Source: an uncultured Cryomorphaceae bacterium
GTDB taxonomy: Bacteria > Bacteroidota > Bacteroidia > Flavobacteriales > Schleiferiaceae
Length of the DNA stretch: 64,000 bases
Direction: 5' to 3'
Assembly: GCA_913009655.1 (NCBI GenBank)
Contig: CAJVWI010000010.1
Coordinates: 1-64,000, forward strand
The position numbers were made by a program, and so were the translations under genes. The notes below the pieces were generated by a model, which saw nothing but the letters and a program-made list of their open reading frames with translations, was not told the origin of the DNA and made no database searches. Of this stretch, positions 9,848 to 17,965 are shown in pieces; within the stretch, counting starts at the first letter, position 1, and the number at the start of each line of letters is the position of its first letter.

Positions 9848-10818
9848 TACCCTACGATAACACGCTCAAGTGTTTTTAGTTTTTCTTCAGTCTCAACCCA
9901 TTCATCTTTTGCATTAGATTTACTTGTTATACCAGCTCCCGCATAGCAAATAAGACCATCTCTTCCAATCTCCATGCACCTGAGGTTAACATAAAATATG
10001 GAGCGCTCGTCATTATTCCACCCAAAATAGCCTGAATAAAAGGATCGATTATAATTTTCATGCTGAAGGATAAAGGCCATGGACTGAGCACGAGGAAGGC
10101 CACCAACTGCTGGAGTTGGATGCAGTGATTTTATCATCGTAATTGCCGCACCCATTGGACGTACAGCTTCAATTGAGGAGCATAAATGCTCAACAGGCCC
10201 AGCAGTAAGAATTTTTGGACCATCAACACTTATTTTTTTGCAACCTAAAGCATCAAGCATGTGAACAATATCCCTCGTAACGAGGTGCTGTTCTTCTCGT
10301 TCCTTGATGCCCCATCTACCTTCTGAATTCACTGGTCTTGTTGCAGCAAGACTCATTGTTTTAAGATGTTTACCATTAAGCTCTAAAAGACACTCAGGAG
10401 TTGCACCCATCCAAAGAGAATTTCCATCTATTGATATAAGATAAATTGTTGCTAAAGGATATTCTCGACATAATCTTTCGAAAACATTTGTTGGAGATAC
10501 CGAAGTTAATTTATGGGCCTTGGTTCGAGAAAGAACAACCTTTTCGAGGACTCCATTGGAGCAAACTTCAGAAGCTTGAGAAACAACTTGCAAAAAATCA
10601 TCGTAATTGTGAGAGTCTTTCGGATAAATATTTGGCAAGGCGTTTGAAATTAATTTTTCACTGACCCATTTTGAGCAATTTTTTAAAATGATATCCGTAA
10701 TCAAAAGCTGAATTAAGCGGCCATCAAATTGCGAAAAATAAAAATCCCCTACAGGGCTTTCAAAAAGTGAAAACACTCTTGATTCTTTTCCAGGTTCACG
10801 GATCCAGGCAAATGACAT
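9847..10818 (-). CDS. menF: Isochorismate synthase (MenF)
   Basis: This chorismate-binding enzyme isomerises chorismate to isochorismate. The catalytic core is clear: EKVVLSRTKAHKL, LWMGATPECLLELNG, SLAATRPVNSEG, KEREEQHLVTRDIVHML (Mg-binding Glu region), HPTPAVGGLPR and FYSGYFGW. At 323 aa it is shorter than the 430-aa E. coli enzyme because the N-terminal beta region is reduced, as is usual in Bacteroidota. A salicylate or anthranilate synthase is less likely given its place immediately before menD. Confidence 0.92.
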   Translation of the reverse strand: MSFAWIREPGKESRVFSLFESPVGDFYFSQFDGRLIQLLITDIILKNCSKWVSEKLISNALPNIYPKDSHNYDDFLQVVSQASEVCSNGVLEKVVLSRTKAHKLTSVSPTNVFERLCREYPLATIYLISIDGNSLWMGATPECLLELNGKHLKTMSLAATRPVNSEGRWGIKEREEQHLVTRDIVHMLDALGCKKISVDGPKILTAGPVEHLCSSIEAVRPMGAAITMIKSLHPTPAVGGLPRAQSMAFILQHENYNRSFYSGYFGWNNDERSIFYVNLRCMEIGRDGLICYAGAGITSKSNAKDEWVETEEKLKTLERVIVG

Positions 10819-10835
10819 TTTATAATCTCTTATTA

Positions 10836-11255
10836 TTATTTTTTAGGTATTATGACATTTGTCATTTTGACGAATGAAATAAGTTTATTATCATCATTCG
10901 TTATTCGTATTTCTAACACATGACTTGTTCTTCCTTTATGAAGGAATTTCGCTTCTGCATAGACATACCCACCGGTAGCACTTTTAACATGATTAGCAGC
11001 TATCTCTTGACCCACTGCTATAAAGCCGTCTGGGTCATCTAAAAATATGTTCGATGCGGCACTGCCTATCGTCTCGGCAAGGGCAAGTGTTGCTCCTCCA
11101 TGGAGAATTCCAGCTGGTTGAAGATGATTTGATGTAACGGGCATTTTACCTCGCAAGACCTGGTTATCCTTGCTAGTGTATTCAATGCTTAACGTTTCCA
11201 TAAGAGTACCAGAGCATCTCTCATTCATTATGTGAATTATTTCCTCATCAGTCAT
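10836..11255 (-). CDS. menI: Hotdog-fold acyl-CoA thioesterase, probable DHNA-CoA thioesterase (MenI-like)
   Basis: This is a PaaI/YbdB-type hotdog thioesterase of 139 aa. The active-site block is [21 protein letters not shown] (about 47-67), with the catalytic acidic residue in LAET and the HGG motif. It heads the men operon, 17 bp before menF. By position and family the best assignment is hydrolysis of DHNA-CoA to DHNA, the step between MenB and MenA. That specificity is inferred from context; a generic phenylacetyl-CoA-type thioesterase is the alternative. The start ATG lies four bases after a perfect -7 box, so the transcript may be leaderless. Confidence 0.82.
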   Translation of the reverse strand: MTDEEIIHIMNERCSGTLMETLSIEYTSKDNQVLRGKMPVTSNHLQPAGILHGGATLALAETIGSAASNIFLDDPDGFIAVGQEIAANHVKSATGGYVYAEAKFLHKGRTSHVLEIRITNDDNKLISFVKMTNVIIPKK

Positions 11256-11259
11256 CTTG

Positions 11260-11286
11260 CAAAGATACGCGAAGGCATTACCTTTG
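11260..11286. promoter_or_regulatory. Divergent promoters for the men operon and thrS
   Basis: Two perfect -7 elements face away from each other. TATCTTTG on the minus strand (11267-11260) ends four bases before the menI ATG at 11255. TACCTTTG on the plus strand (11279-11286) precedes thrS (ATG 11315) by 28 bases. The boxes are 11 bp apart, so the -33 region of each promoter lies in the other transcription unit. Confidence 0.7.
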
Positions 11287-11314
11287 TAATTCGAACTTCA
11301 TTTGTATCGAAGCA

Positions 11315-13249
11315 ATGATAAATATTACTTTACCTGACGGATCCGTCCGAAACTATTCTAAAGGGTCGACAGCAAAAAATGTTGCGGAATCAATTTCGCA
11401 GGGATTAGCCAGAAATGCCCTTACCGCAAAATGGAACGATCAAACAGTTGAACTCAATGCTCCTCTTCTTGATTCTGGAACTTTAGAATTTTTTACTTGG
11501 GATCACCCCGAAGGAAAAGATTGTTTCTGGCATTCCAGTGCTCATGTATTGGCTCAAACAATTTTACACTTTTATCCTGATGCATTGCTAACCATAGGCC
11601 CATCAATAGAAAATGGGTTCTATTATGATGTGGACTTTGGTGAATCGATTTTTGGAGAGAATGACTTTAAAAAGATAGAGGATAAAATGATAGAATTTGC
11701 TCGTCAAAAGTCCGAGTTTAAAATGCGATCCGTTTCGAAAAAAGATGCTCTACATCTATTTAAAAATAATCCTTACAAGACAGAGCTCATAGAGAACTTG
11801 GAAGATGGCACAATTACTTTTTGCGATCACTCGGACTTCACAGACTTATGCCGAGGAGGTCACATTCCAAATACAAGGATAATTAAAACATTCAAAGTAA
11901 TGAGTGTTGCTGGGGCATATTGGAGAGGCGATGAAAACAAACCTCAACTCTCAAGAGTTTATGGGATTTCTTTTCCAAAGCAATCCATGTTAGTTGAATA
12001 TTTAGAACTTTTAGAAGAAGCAAAAAAAAGAGACCATCGAAAACTAGGAAAGGAATTAGAGCTTTTCACATTTTCAAAAAGAGTAGGACAAGGACTTCCA
12101 CTTTGGTTGCCCAAAGGAGCATCCTTAAGGGAACGCCTTGAGCAATTTTTAAAAAAAGTTCAGTCTAAAGCGGGCTACCAAGGTGTAATAACGCCGCACA
12201 TAGGTAACAAGGAATTATATATTTGCTCAGGACACTATGATAAATATGGCAAAGACAGCTTTCAGCCAATAACTACTCCTGCTGAGGGTGAAGAGTATCT
12301 TCTAAAGCCTATGAATTGTCCACATCATTGTGAAATTTACAAGTCTTCACCTCGATCTTACAGAGATTTACCAATAAGATTCTCAGAATTTGGAACAGTT
12401 TATCGATATGAACAAAGCGGAGAACTTCATGGCTTAACTCGTGTTCGGGGATTTACTCAAGACGACGCGCACATTTTTTGTACCCCTAATCAACTAAAAG
12501 AAGAGTTTGAAAAAGTTATTGACCTCGTTCTTTATATATTTAAAACCCTTGATTTCCATGATTTCCAAGCCCAAATAAGTTTAAGAGATCCGGAAAAGCC
12601 GGAAAAATATATTGGTTCTGTGGTTAATTGGGACAAAGCTGAAACTGCCATAATAGAGTCAGCAGAAAGAAAAGGATTGAAAACAGAAGTTGTATCTGGT
12701 GAAGCCGCATTTTATGGCCCCAAATTAGATTTTATGGTCAAAGATGCTTTAGGTCGGTCATGGCAGCTAGGAACAATCCAAGTGGATTATAACTTACCTG
12801 AACGATTTGATCTTGAATATAAGGGGTCAGACAATAACCAACATCGCCCTGTGATGATTCACAGAGCGCCTTTTGGATCGATGGAACGCTTTGTGGCTGT
12901 GCTTCTAGAGCATTGCGCAGGAAACTTCCCATTATGGCTAACCCCAGATCAAGTTATAATACTTCCAATTTCAGAGAAGTTTCATGAGTATGCAGAAGAG
13001 GTTGTCAGTCTGTTAGAAATGTCCGATATTCGCGCCCTCATTGACGACAGGAATGAAAAAATTGGAAGAAAGATTCGCGATGCGGAAATTAAGAAAATTC
13101 CTTTCATGATAATCATCGGTGAGAAAGAAGTCAATGAAAAAACCTTGTCAATTCGTAGACATGGTCGTGGCGATCTGGGAGAATTCAATGTAGCAAAATT
13201 TTGTGCATTAATTCAAAAGGAGGTTCAAGAAACTTTGGCTACTTTTTAA
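11315..13249 (+). CDS. thrS: Threonyl-tRNA synthetase
   Basis: This class II synthetase charges tRNA-Thr. Domains in order: TGS (residues 1-62), editing domain with the HSSAHVLAQ motif at about 73-81 and a second Zn-like site near CRGGHIPNT, the catalytic core with Zn ligand Cys in [14 protein letters not shown], motif 2 [32 protein letters not shown], motif 3 [18 protein letters not shown], and the anticodon-binding domain from about residue 545. The 644-aa length is typical. It is first in the thrS-infC-rpmI-rplT operon and starts from a TACCTTTG promoter. Confidence 0.97.
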   Translation: MINITLPDGSVRNYSKGSTAKNVAESISQGLARNALTAKWNDQTVELNAPLLDSGTLEFFTWDHPEGKDCFWHSSAHVLAQTILHFYPDALLTIGPSIENGFYYDVDFGESIFGENDFKKIEDKMIEFARQKSEFKMRSVSKKDALHLFKNNPYKTELIENLEDGTITFCDHSDFTDLCRGGHIPNTRIIKTFKVMSVAGAYWRGDENKPQLSRVYGISFPKQSMLVEYLELLEEAKKRDHRKLGKELELFTFSKRVGQGLPLWLPKGASLRERLEQFLKKVQSKAGYQGVITPHIGNKELYICSGHYDKYGKDSFQPITTPAEGEEYLLKPMNCPHHCEIYKSSPRSYRDLPIRFSEFGTVYRYEQSGELHGLTRVRGFTQDDAHIFCTPNQLKEEFEKVIDLVLYIFKTLDFHDFQAQISLRDPEKPEKYIGSVVNWDKAETAIIESAERKGLKTEVVSGEAAFYGPKLDFMVKDALGRSWQLGTIQVDYNLPERFDLEYKGSDNNQHRPVMIHRAPFGSMERFVAVLLEHCAGNFPLWLTPDQVIILPISEKFHEYAEEVVSLLEMSDIRALIDDRNEKIGRKIRDAEIKKIPFMIIIGEKEVNEKTLSIRRHGRGDLGEFNVAKFCALIQKEVQETLATF

Positions 13250-13257
13250 AAATTAGA

Positions 13258-13296
13258 ATGAAATTAATAACTAAAAAACAAAATAACTCTGAATAA
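13258..13296 (+). other. Short upstream ORF overlapping the infC start
   Basis: An ATG at 13258 opens a 12-codon frame (MKLITKKQNNSE) that ends with TAA at 13294-13296, a few bases inside the infC reading frame. It starts 9 bp after the thrS stop. It could act as a leader peptide that hands ribosomes to infC by termination-reinitiation, or it may be chance. No homology is claimed. Confidence 0.3.
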
Positions 13297-13846
13297 GCCC
13301 TACCGAGGACGCGGCGGAAGTCGCCACGTCAAACCTGAAAACCCGCATAAGATCAATGAATTAATTCGTGTAACGAATGTTAGATTGATTTTAGAAGGTA
13401 AAGAACCCATTGTAGTCACTACAGCAAAAGCCTTATCAATGGCTCAAGACGAGGGTTTAGACCTAGTACTGATAGCTGAAAAAGCGGACCCACCGGTCTG
13501 CAAGATAATTGACTATAAAAAGTTTCTTTACGACCAAAAGAAAAAACAAAAAGAAATTGCCTCGAAAGCAATGAAAGTTGTAATAAAAGAAATTCGTTTT
13601 GGGCCGCAAACAGATGATCATGATTATGAATTTAAATTAAAGCACGCAAGAAAATTTCTAGAAGATGGAGCTAAGCTTAAATCTTTTGTTTTCTTTCGAG
13701 GTAGATCCATAATTTATAAAGAGCAAGGTGAACTACTTTTGCTGCGTCTTGCGCAAGATGTAGCAGATCTCGGAAAGGTTGAGGCACTTCCTCACCTTGA
13801 AGGGAAAAGAATGTTCATATTGATTGCACCGATAAAAAAGAAATAA
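13283..13846 (+). CDS. infC: Translation initiation factor IF-3, non-canonical start codon
   Basis: IF-3 binds the 30S subunit and enforces start-codon fidelity. The track's start at 13385 (a TTG) cuts into the conserved N-domain. The same frame is open upstream and encodes LNKPYRGRGGSRHVKPENPH then KINELIRVTNVRL, which is clearly IF-3. No ATG, GTG or TTG occurs between the frame's upstream TAA (13268-13270) and 13385, so the real start is probably ATA at 13283 or CTG at 13289. I annotate 13283 (187 aa). The C-domain has KEIRFGPQTDDHDYEFKLKHARKFLEDG and FRGRSIIYKEQG. A rare start codon would fit IF-3 autoregulation as known for E. coli AUU. Third base choice of the start is uncertain. Confidence 0.88.
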   Translation: MTLNKPYRGRGGSRHVKPENPHKINELIRVTNVRLILEGKEPIVVTTAKALSMAQDEGLDLVLIAEKADPPVCKIIDYKKFLYDQKKKQKEIASKAMKVVIKEIRFGPQTDDHDYEFKLKHARKFLEDGAKLKSFVFFRGRSIIYKEQGELLLLRLAQDVADLGKVEALPHLEGKRMFILIAPIKKK

Positions 13847-13873
13847 TAAGCAACTAAAAAAATCTTAGGAAAC

Positions 13874-14068
13874 ATGCCAAAGATGAAAACCAAGTCCAGC
13901 GCTAAAAAGCGTTTTAAGCTCACAGGAACTGGGCAAATTAAGCGAAAGCATGCTTTTAAAAGTCATATTTTGACCAAAAAGGCAACTGATCGTAAGCGTC
14001 GATTGACGCAATCAACATTGGTACACCCCGCTGATGTCAAGTCTATTAAGGAACAGTTGGTTCTGTAA
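13874..14068 (+). CDS. rpmI: Ribosomal protein L35
   Basis: This small, very basic 50S protein has 64 aa and matches L35 throughout: [20 protein letters not shown] at the start, then [19 protein letters not shown], with the [12 protein letters not shown] tail. It lies 27 bp after infC and 86 bp before rplT, in the classic infC-rpmI-rplT order. The start is unambiguous because the mature protein begins PKMKTK. Confidence 0.97.
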   Translation: MPKMKTKSSAKKRFKLTGTGQIKRKHAFKSHILTKKATDRKRRLTQSTLVHPADVKSIKEQLVL

Positions 14069-14098
14069 TCCTTTACGTAATATTTAATAACCATGTGT

Positions 14099-14136
14099 AA
14101 ACGCTTTTAAAGTGAGATTATATAATTCTCCGCGTT
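14099..14136 (+). promoter_or_regulatory. Imperfect stem-loop in the rpmI-rplT spacer
   Basis: AACGC at 14100-14104 can pair with GCGTT at 14132-14136, and an inner GAGA/TCTC pairing (14114-14117 with 14127-14130) extends the fold over an AT-rich loop. It lies just before rplT, where L20 (and L20-binding leaders) control expression in other bacteria. The fold is weak and the regulatory role is only suggested by position. Confidence 0.3.
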
Positions 14137-14154
14137 ACCAAAAAATAAAACAAA

Positions 14155-14499
14155 ATGCCACGTTCAGTAAATAATGTCGCTTCACGAGCTCGCCGAAAAA
14201 AGGTAATGCAAATGGCGAAAGGCTATTTCGGCCGTAGAAAAAATGTTTGGACAGTCGCGAAGAACGCTGTTGAAAAAGGTCTTCAATATGCTTATCGAGA
14301 TCGACGTACTAAAAAACGTAATTTCCGTGCCTTGTGGATTACAAGAATAAATGCAGGCGCCCGATTACATGATTTATCATATAGCCAATTTATGGGCAAG
14401 CTCCATACAAATGGGATCGAATTAAATCGCAAAGTATTAGCTGACCTGGCAATGAACCACCCAGAAGCTTTTAAAGCTGTTGTAGATAAAGTTAAATAA
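14155..14499 (+). CDS. rplT: Ribosomal protein L20
   Basis: This 50S assembly protein and primary 23S rRNA binder is known in several bacteria as the autorepressor of the infC-rpmI-rplT operon. The 114-aa sequence is standard: [56 protein letters not shown] and [13 protein letters not shown]. It is the last gene of the operon and is followed by a strong intrinsic terminator. Confidence 0.97.
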   Translation: MPRSVNNVASRARRKKVMQMAKGYFGRRKNVWTVAKNAVEKGLQYAYRDRRTKKRNFRALWITRINAGARLHDLSYSQFMGKLHTNGIELNRKVLADLAMNHPEAFKAVVDKVK

Positions 14500-14524
14500 A
14501 TTAAGTAAGGTTTTCAAAATCAAA

Positions 14525-14549
14525 AGCCAGCTTTCAGCTGGCTTTTTTT
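14525..14549 (+). terminator. Intrinsic terminator after rplT
   Basis: AGCCAGCT (14525-14532), a three-base loop, AGCTGGCT (14536-14543) and a T-run to 14549 form a perfect 8-bp hairpin with U-tail. It sits 25 bp after rplT. The A-run on its left side lets it act also for the convergent ABC ATPase gene that ends at 14548. Confidence 0.92.
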
Positions 14550-15471
14550 ATGCGCGTATATACCAAACTGAATTATCTGGGGATTGCCAAATTTCGGTGC
14601 TTATATTTCCGTTAAACTCCGATTCTATAAATTTTGAATTCAAAGGCAAATCTTTTTTCCTTAAATACTCAGGCCTTAGAAACCAATTTTTACCGATTGT
14701 AAAAGACTGACTATGAAATTTTAAAGAATCATTAACTTCATTAATGGGGAAATTATTCACACGACCAAAAGCATGAGCCATTGGTAAAGTTTGCGGAGTC
14801 TGATAAATTTGCTGCGGAGTTCCTGATTCAACAATGCTTCCATCTTGCATAACATCAATGCGATCTGCCCATTCCATGGCATCTCTTACATCATGGACTA
14901 CCATAACAACTGATGCTCCAGATTTCGATTGCCAAATTTTTAGAATATCCTGCATGCGACGCTTGTGTGCTGGATCTAGATGACTAAAAGGCTCATCTAA
15001 AAGCAATGCTCCCGGTCGAGAGATCAAAGCTTGACCCAATGCTAGTCGCTGTAATTCACCTCCTGATAAACCGCGGGCTTTTTCATTTAATGAAGGAGCC
15101 AGATTTAAATCTTTAATCCATTTTTTAACTACCCGATCTTCAGACATTTCAGAACGAATCCCAGCGAATTCTAATAGGTTATCCCGAACTGTTTTATATG
15201 GCATTTGTCCAAAATCCTGTCTCACCATTCTAATCCTGTAGTGACCAGGAACTAATGGAACTTTTGCATGCAGCTTGTTACCATACCAAACTTTTCCCTC
15301 TTCAGGGACAACTCTACCCCCGAGAATATTTAAAAATGTTGATTTTCCAGAACCTGAAGGACCGAGTAGCGCTACTATTTCTCCACTATTACAAGACCAA
15401 TTCGGAATGGAAAGTAAAAATCTTTCAAAACCATGTATTAGATTAACGGAGCGAAGTCTTACAGGCATCAA
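14548..15471 (-). CDS. ABC transporter ATP-binding protein without a visible permease
   Basis: This 307-aa nucleotide-binding subunit resembles the sulfate/iron/polyamine (CysA/FbpC/PotA) group. Walker A is GPSGSGKST (about 37-45), the signature is LSGGELQRLALGQAL, and Walker B is ALLLDEPFSHLDP with the switch His in VVMVVHDV. A regulatory C-terminal stretch from about residue 230 resembles a reduced TOBE-like domain. Such subunits normally sit beside a permease and binding protein, but here the upstream neighbour is lpdA (5 bp away) and downstream is rplT. The substrate is unknown. Confidence 0.8.
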   Translation of the reverse strand: MMPVRLRSVNLIHGFERFLLSIPNWSCNSGEIVALLGPSGSGKSTFLNILGGRVVPEEGKVWYGNKLHAKVPLVPGHYRIRMVRQDFGQMPYKTVRDNLLEFAGIRSEMSEDRVVKKWIKDLNLAPSLNEKARGLSGGELQRLALGQALISRPGALLLDEPFSHLDPAHKRRMQDILKIWQSKSGASVVMVVHDVRDAMEWADRIDVMQDGSIVESGTPQQIYQTPQTLPMAHAFGRVNNFPINEVNDSLKFHSQSFTIGKNWFLRPEYLRKKDLPLNSKFIESEFNGNISTEIWQSPDNSVWYIRA

Positions 15472-15476
15472 TATAT

Positions 15477-16862
15477 CTACAAGTGAATAACTTCTCCATA
15501 AGCAACAGCAGTTGCCTCCATGACTGCTTCTGACATTGTAGGATGAGGATGAACAGTCTTTAAAAGCTCCATTCCTGTAGTTTCTAGTTTACGAACTGCG
15601 ACGATCTCGGCTATCATTTCTGTAACGTTCGATCCAATCATATGAGCACCTAAAAGTTCACCATACTTAGCATCATAAATCATTTTCACAAATCCTTCTT
15701 TAGTTCCTGCAGCTGAAGCTTTTCCTGAAGCGCTAAATGGAAATTTACCAACTTTAATTTCATGACCAGCGTCTCTGGCTTGCTTTTCAGACATGCCAAC
15801 AGAAGCTACTTCCGGAGAGCAATATGTGCAGCCAGGAATGTTATTATAATCTAAAGGTTCTGGATTATGGCCAGCAATGCCCTCGACACAAATTATACCC
15901 TCTGCAGAAGCTACGTGAGCCAAAGCAGGGCCATGAACAATATCTCCAATCGCAAAATATCCAGAGGCGGTTGTTTTGTATAAACTATCAACAACAACTC
16001 GCCCATTTTCAGCCTTTATACCTAAGGCCTCTAATCCCAAATTATCTAAATTAGTGGATACACCTACTGCACTTAGAACGATATCACAATCCATATTTTG
16101 ATCACCTTTTGAATTTTTATATGATACAACACAGGCTTTTCCTGAAGTATCAACATTCGTTACTTCAGTTGAAGTTTGAATCTCTATGCCCTTCTTTTTA
16201 AATGTGCTTTCTAAAGCCTTGGAGACATCAATATCTTCATTTGGAAGAATATTTGGCAAGTATTCCATGATTGTTACTTTTGAACCCATTGCATTATAAA
16301 AATATGCAAATTCAACTCCTATTGCCCCCGAGCCAACAATTACAATTGATTTGGGTTGCTTGGGGAGATTCATTGCTTCCCGATAACCAATAATCTTCTT
16401 ACCATCCTGTTTTAGAGATGGCAACTCCCGAGAACGCGATCCTGTGGCAAGAATGATATTTTTCGCTGACAAGATTTTTGTTGAATCATCACTTTTGACT
16501 TCAACTTTCTTACCAGACAATACTTTACCATAGCCCATTATTACATCAATCTTATTTTTTTTCATCAAAAAATCAATACCCTTGCTCATTCCTTGAGCCA
16601 CGTCACGACTTCGTTTGATGACTTTATTAAAATCGTGCTTAGCATCATTTACAGTTATACCATAATCTTCAGCATGCTGAATATACTCAAAAACTTGAGC
16701 ACTTTTAATTAATGCTTTTGTAGGGATACAACCCCAATTCAAGCATACACCTCCAAGACTTTCCTTCTCTACTATTGCAGTTTTTAATCCTAGCTGACTC
16801 GCACGAATAGCAGCAACATATCCACCTGGGCCTGACCCTATAACAATAACATCGTATTCCAT
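15477..16862 (-). CDS. lpdA: Dihydrolipoyl dehydrogenase (E3)
   Basis: This flavoprotein re-oxidises dihydrolipoamide of 2-oxoacid dehydrogenase and glycine cleavage complexes with NAD. FAD motif VIGSGPGGYVAAIRA is at residues 7-21 and the redox disulfide is GGVCLNWGCIPTKALI (about 37-52). The NAD motif is IVIVGSGAIGVEFAYFYNAMG, and the dimer-interface His-Glu is in HPHPTMSEAVMEA. The 461-aa length is typical. It is plausibly the E3 partner of the E1 at 1390. It lies 20 bp downstream of ridA on the same strand. Confidence 0.95.
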   Translation of the reverse strand: MEYDVIVIGSGPGGYVAAIRASQLGLKTAIVEKESLGGVCLNWGCIPTKALIKSAQVFEYIQHAEDYGITVNDAKHDFNKVIKRSRDVAQGMSKGIDFLMKKNKIDVIMGYGKVLSGKKVEVKSDDSTKILSAKNIILATGSRSRELPSLKQDGKKIIGYREAMNLPKQPKSIVIVGSGAIGVEFAYFYNAMGSKVTIMEYLPNILPNEDIDVSKALESTFKKKGIEIQTSTEVTNVDTSGKACVVSYKNSKGDQNMDCDIVLSAVGVSTNLDNLGLEALGIKAENGRVVVDSLYKTTASGYFAIGDIVHGPALAHVASAEGIICVEGIAGHNPEPLDYNNIPGCTYCSPEVASVGMSEKQARDAGHEIKVGKFPFSASGKASAAGTKEGFVKMIYDAKYGELLGAHMIGSNVTEMIAEIVAVRKLETTGMELLKTVHPHPTMSEAVMEATAVAYGEVIHL

Positions 16863-16882
16863 CGTATTCTATCTATTTTTTA

Positions 16883-17269
16883 TTAGTTCAAAGGTAGGTA
16901 TGCAATAGCAGATATCTCTACTCGAACCCCTTTTGGCAAACCAGATACTGCAACTGTCTCCCTAGCCGGAGATAAGTCTTCAAAGACTTGAGCATAATAG
17001 GTATTAAATTGAGCAAATAAAGACATGTCTGCTAGGAAAACACTACATTTTATAACATCTTTAGGTAATGCACCACCAGCTTTTAGAACAGCACACAAAT
17101 TCTTCAAAACACACTCAACTTCTTCGGCTATCGTATTCATTTTTAATTCACCAGTAACATGATCTAATGCTATTTGGCCTGAAACATAAAGGAAATCACC
17201 TGCTCGAATAGCTTGACTATATGGACCAATGGCTTCAGGAGATTCTTGACTAGTTATTATTTTTTTCAT
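16883..17269 (-). CDS. ridA: RidA family enamine/imine deaminase
   Basis: RidA hydrolyses reactive 2-aminoacrylate and related enamines released by PLP enzymes. I move the start from the track's 17314 to the ATG at 17269, giving 128 aa beginning MKKIITSQESPEAIGPYSQAI, the usual RidA N-terminus. Other signatures are GDFLYVSGQIALD and VLKNLCAVLKAGG, and the C-terminal signature ARETVAVSGLPKGVRVEISAIA contains the substrate-carboxylate Arg. It probably leads the ridA-lpdA-ABC unit. Confidence 0.93.
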   Translation of the reverse strand: MKKIITSQESPEAIGPYSQAIRAGDFLYVSGQIALDHVTGELKMNTIAEEVECVLKNLCAVLKAGGALPKDVIKCSVFLADMSLFAQFNTYYAQVFEDLSPARETVAVSGLPKGVRVEISAIAYLPLN

Positions 17270-17379
17270 ATCTAAATATTTTTTTTGCAAATTGGTTAAT
17301 CTTATTGGATTCAAAACATAAAGTTCAGATAAATATCAAATATGAATTGTTCATATTTAATATAACCGAACACATAAAT

Positions 17380-17387
17380 TACATTTG
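17380..17387 (+). promoter_or_regulatory. -7 element directly before trpG/pabA
   Basis: TACATTTG (17380-17387) matches TAnnTTTG exactly and is followed by six bases and ATG at 17394. The track's start at 17385 is a TTG inside this box and is therefore unlikely to be translated. The transcript is predicted to be leaderless or nearly so. Confidence 0.6.
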
Positions 17388-17393
17388 CAAATC

Positions 17394-17960
17394 ATGCGGA
17401 TAGCAATACTTGATAACTTAGACTCATTCACCTATAATCTCTATCATAAAATAGAGCCTTTTGTCGATTCTATTGATGTTATTCGAAATGATGATTACAA
17501 AGCTCTTGATAAATTGTCAAATTATGATGCATGGGTTCTCTCTCCAGGTCCAGGACTCCCAAAAGATTCAGGATGCCTTATGAAAGCCTTAAAATTAGGC
17601 TTTGGCAAAATCCCAATCTTGGGAGTATGTCTTGGAATGCAGGCAATAGCTATTCATCAAGGGGGTAAACTATTTCACTTAACACATCCCCAACATGGGA
17701 AAGAGCATGTTATAAAACATATAGAGTCAGACTCAAAGCTTTTTAGATCTATTAATCCTCCTTTCCAAGTGGGACTTTATCATTCATGGGCTGTAGATGA
17801 ACGGTCTATCAAGGCTAGTGGCTTGGTTCATTCCGAATCAAATATCCTAATGGCAGCTGAATGGATAGACAAAAAAGCATTTGGATTACAGTTTCATCCT
17901 GAAAGTATCATGACACCCGGTGGCGGCAGGATTTTAGAAAATTGGATTAATCTTATGTGA
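17394..17960 (+). CDS. pabA/trpG: Anthranilate/aminodeoxychorismate synthase glutaminase subunit
   Basis: This class I glutamine amidotransferase (188 aa) supplies ammonia to a TrpE or PabB partner. MRIAILDNLDSFTYNLY begins at the ATG I chose. The oxyanion strand VLSPGPGLP, the nucleophile Cys in GVCLGMQAIA, and the His/Glu of FGLQFHPESIMTPGG are all present. No trpE/pabB partner lies adjacent, so the pathway (tryptophan or folate, or both) cannot be assigned. It is convergent with the lptD-like gene, 5 bp between stops. Confidence 0.88.
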   Translation: MRIAILDNLDSFTYNLYHKIEPFVDSIDVIRNDDYKALDKLSNYDAWVLSPGPGLPKDSGCLMKALKLGFGKIPILGVCLGMQAIAIHQGGKLFHLTHPQHGKEHVIKHIESDSKLFRSINPPFQVGLYHSWAVDERSIKASGLVHSESNILMAAEWIDKKAFGLQFHPESIMTPGGGRILENWINLM

Positions 17961-17965
17961 CTCGC

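Noticed and set aside
13385-13846. IF-3 starting at TTG 13385 as in the ORF track
   Set aside because: Conserved N-domain residues (KINELIRVTNVRL) are encoded in frame just upstream, so this start would truncate the domain.
17385-17393. TTG start for the pabA/trpG glutaminase
   Set aside because: The TTG is part of a perfect -7 box and the following ATG gives the canonical MRIAILDNLDSF N-terminus.
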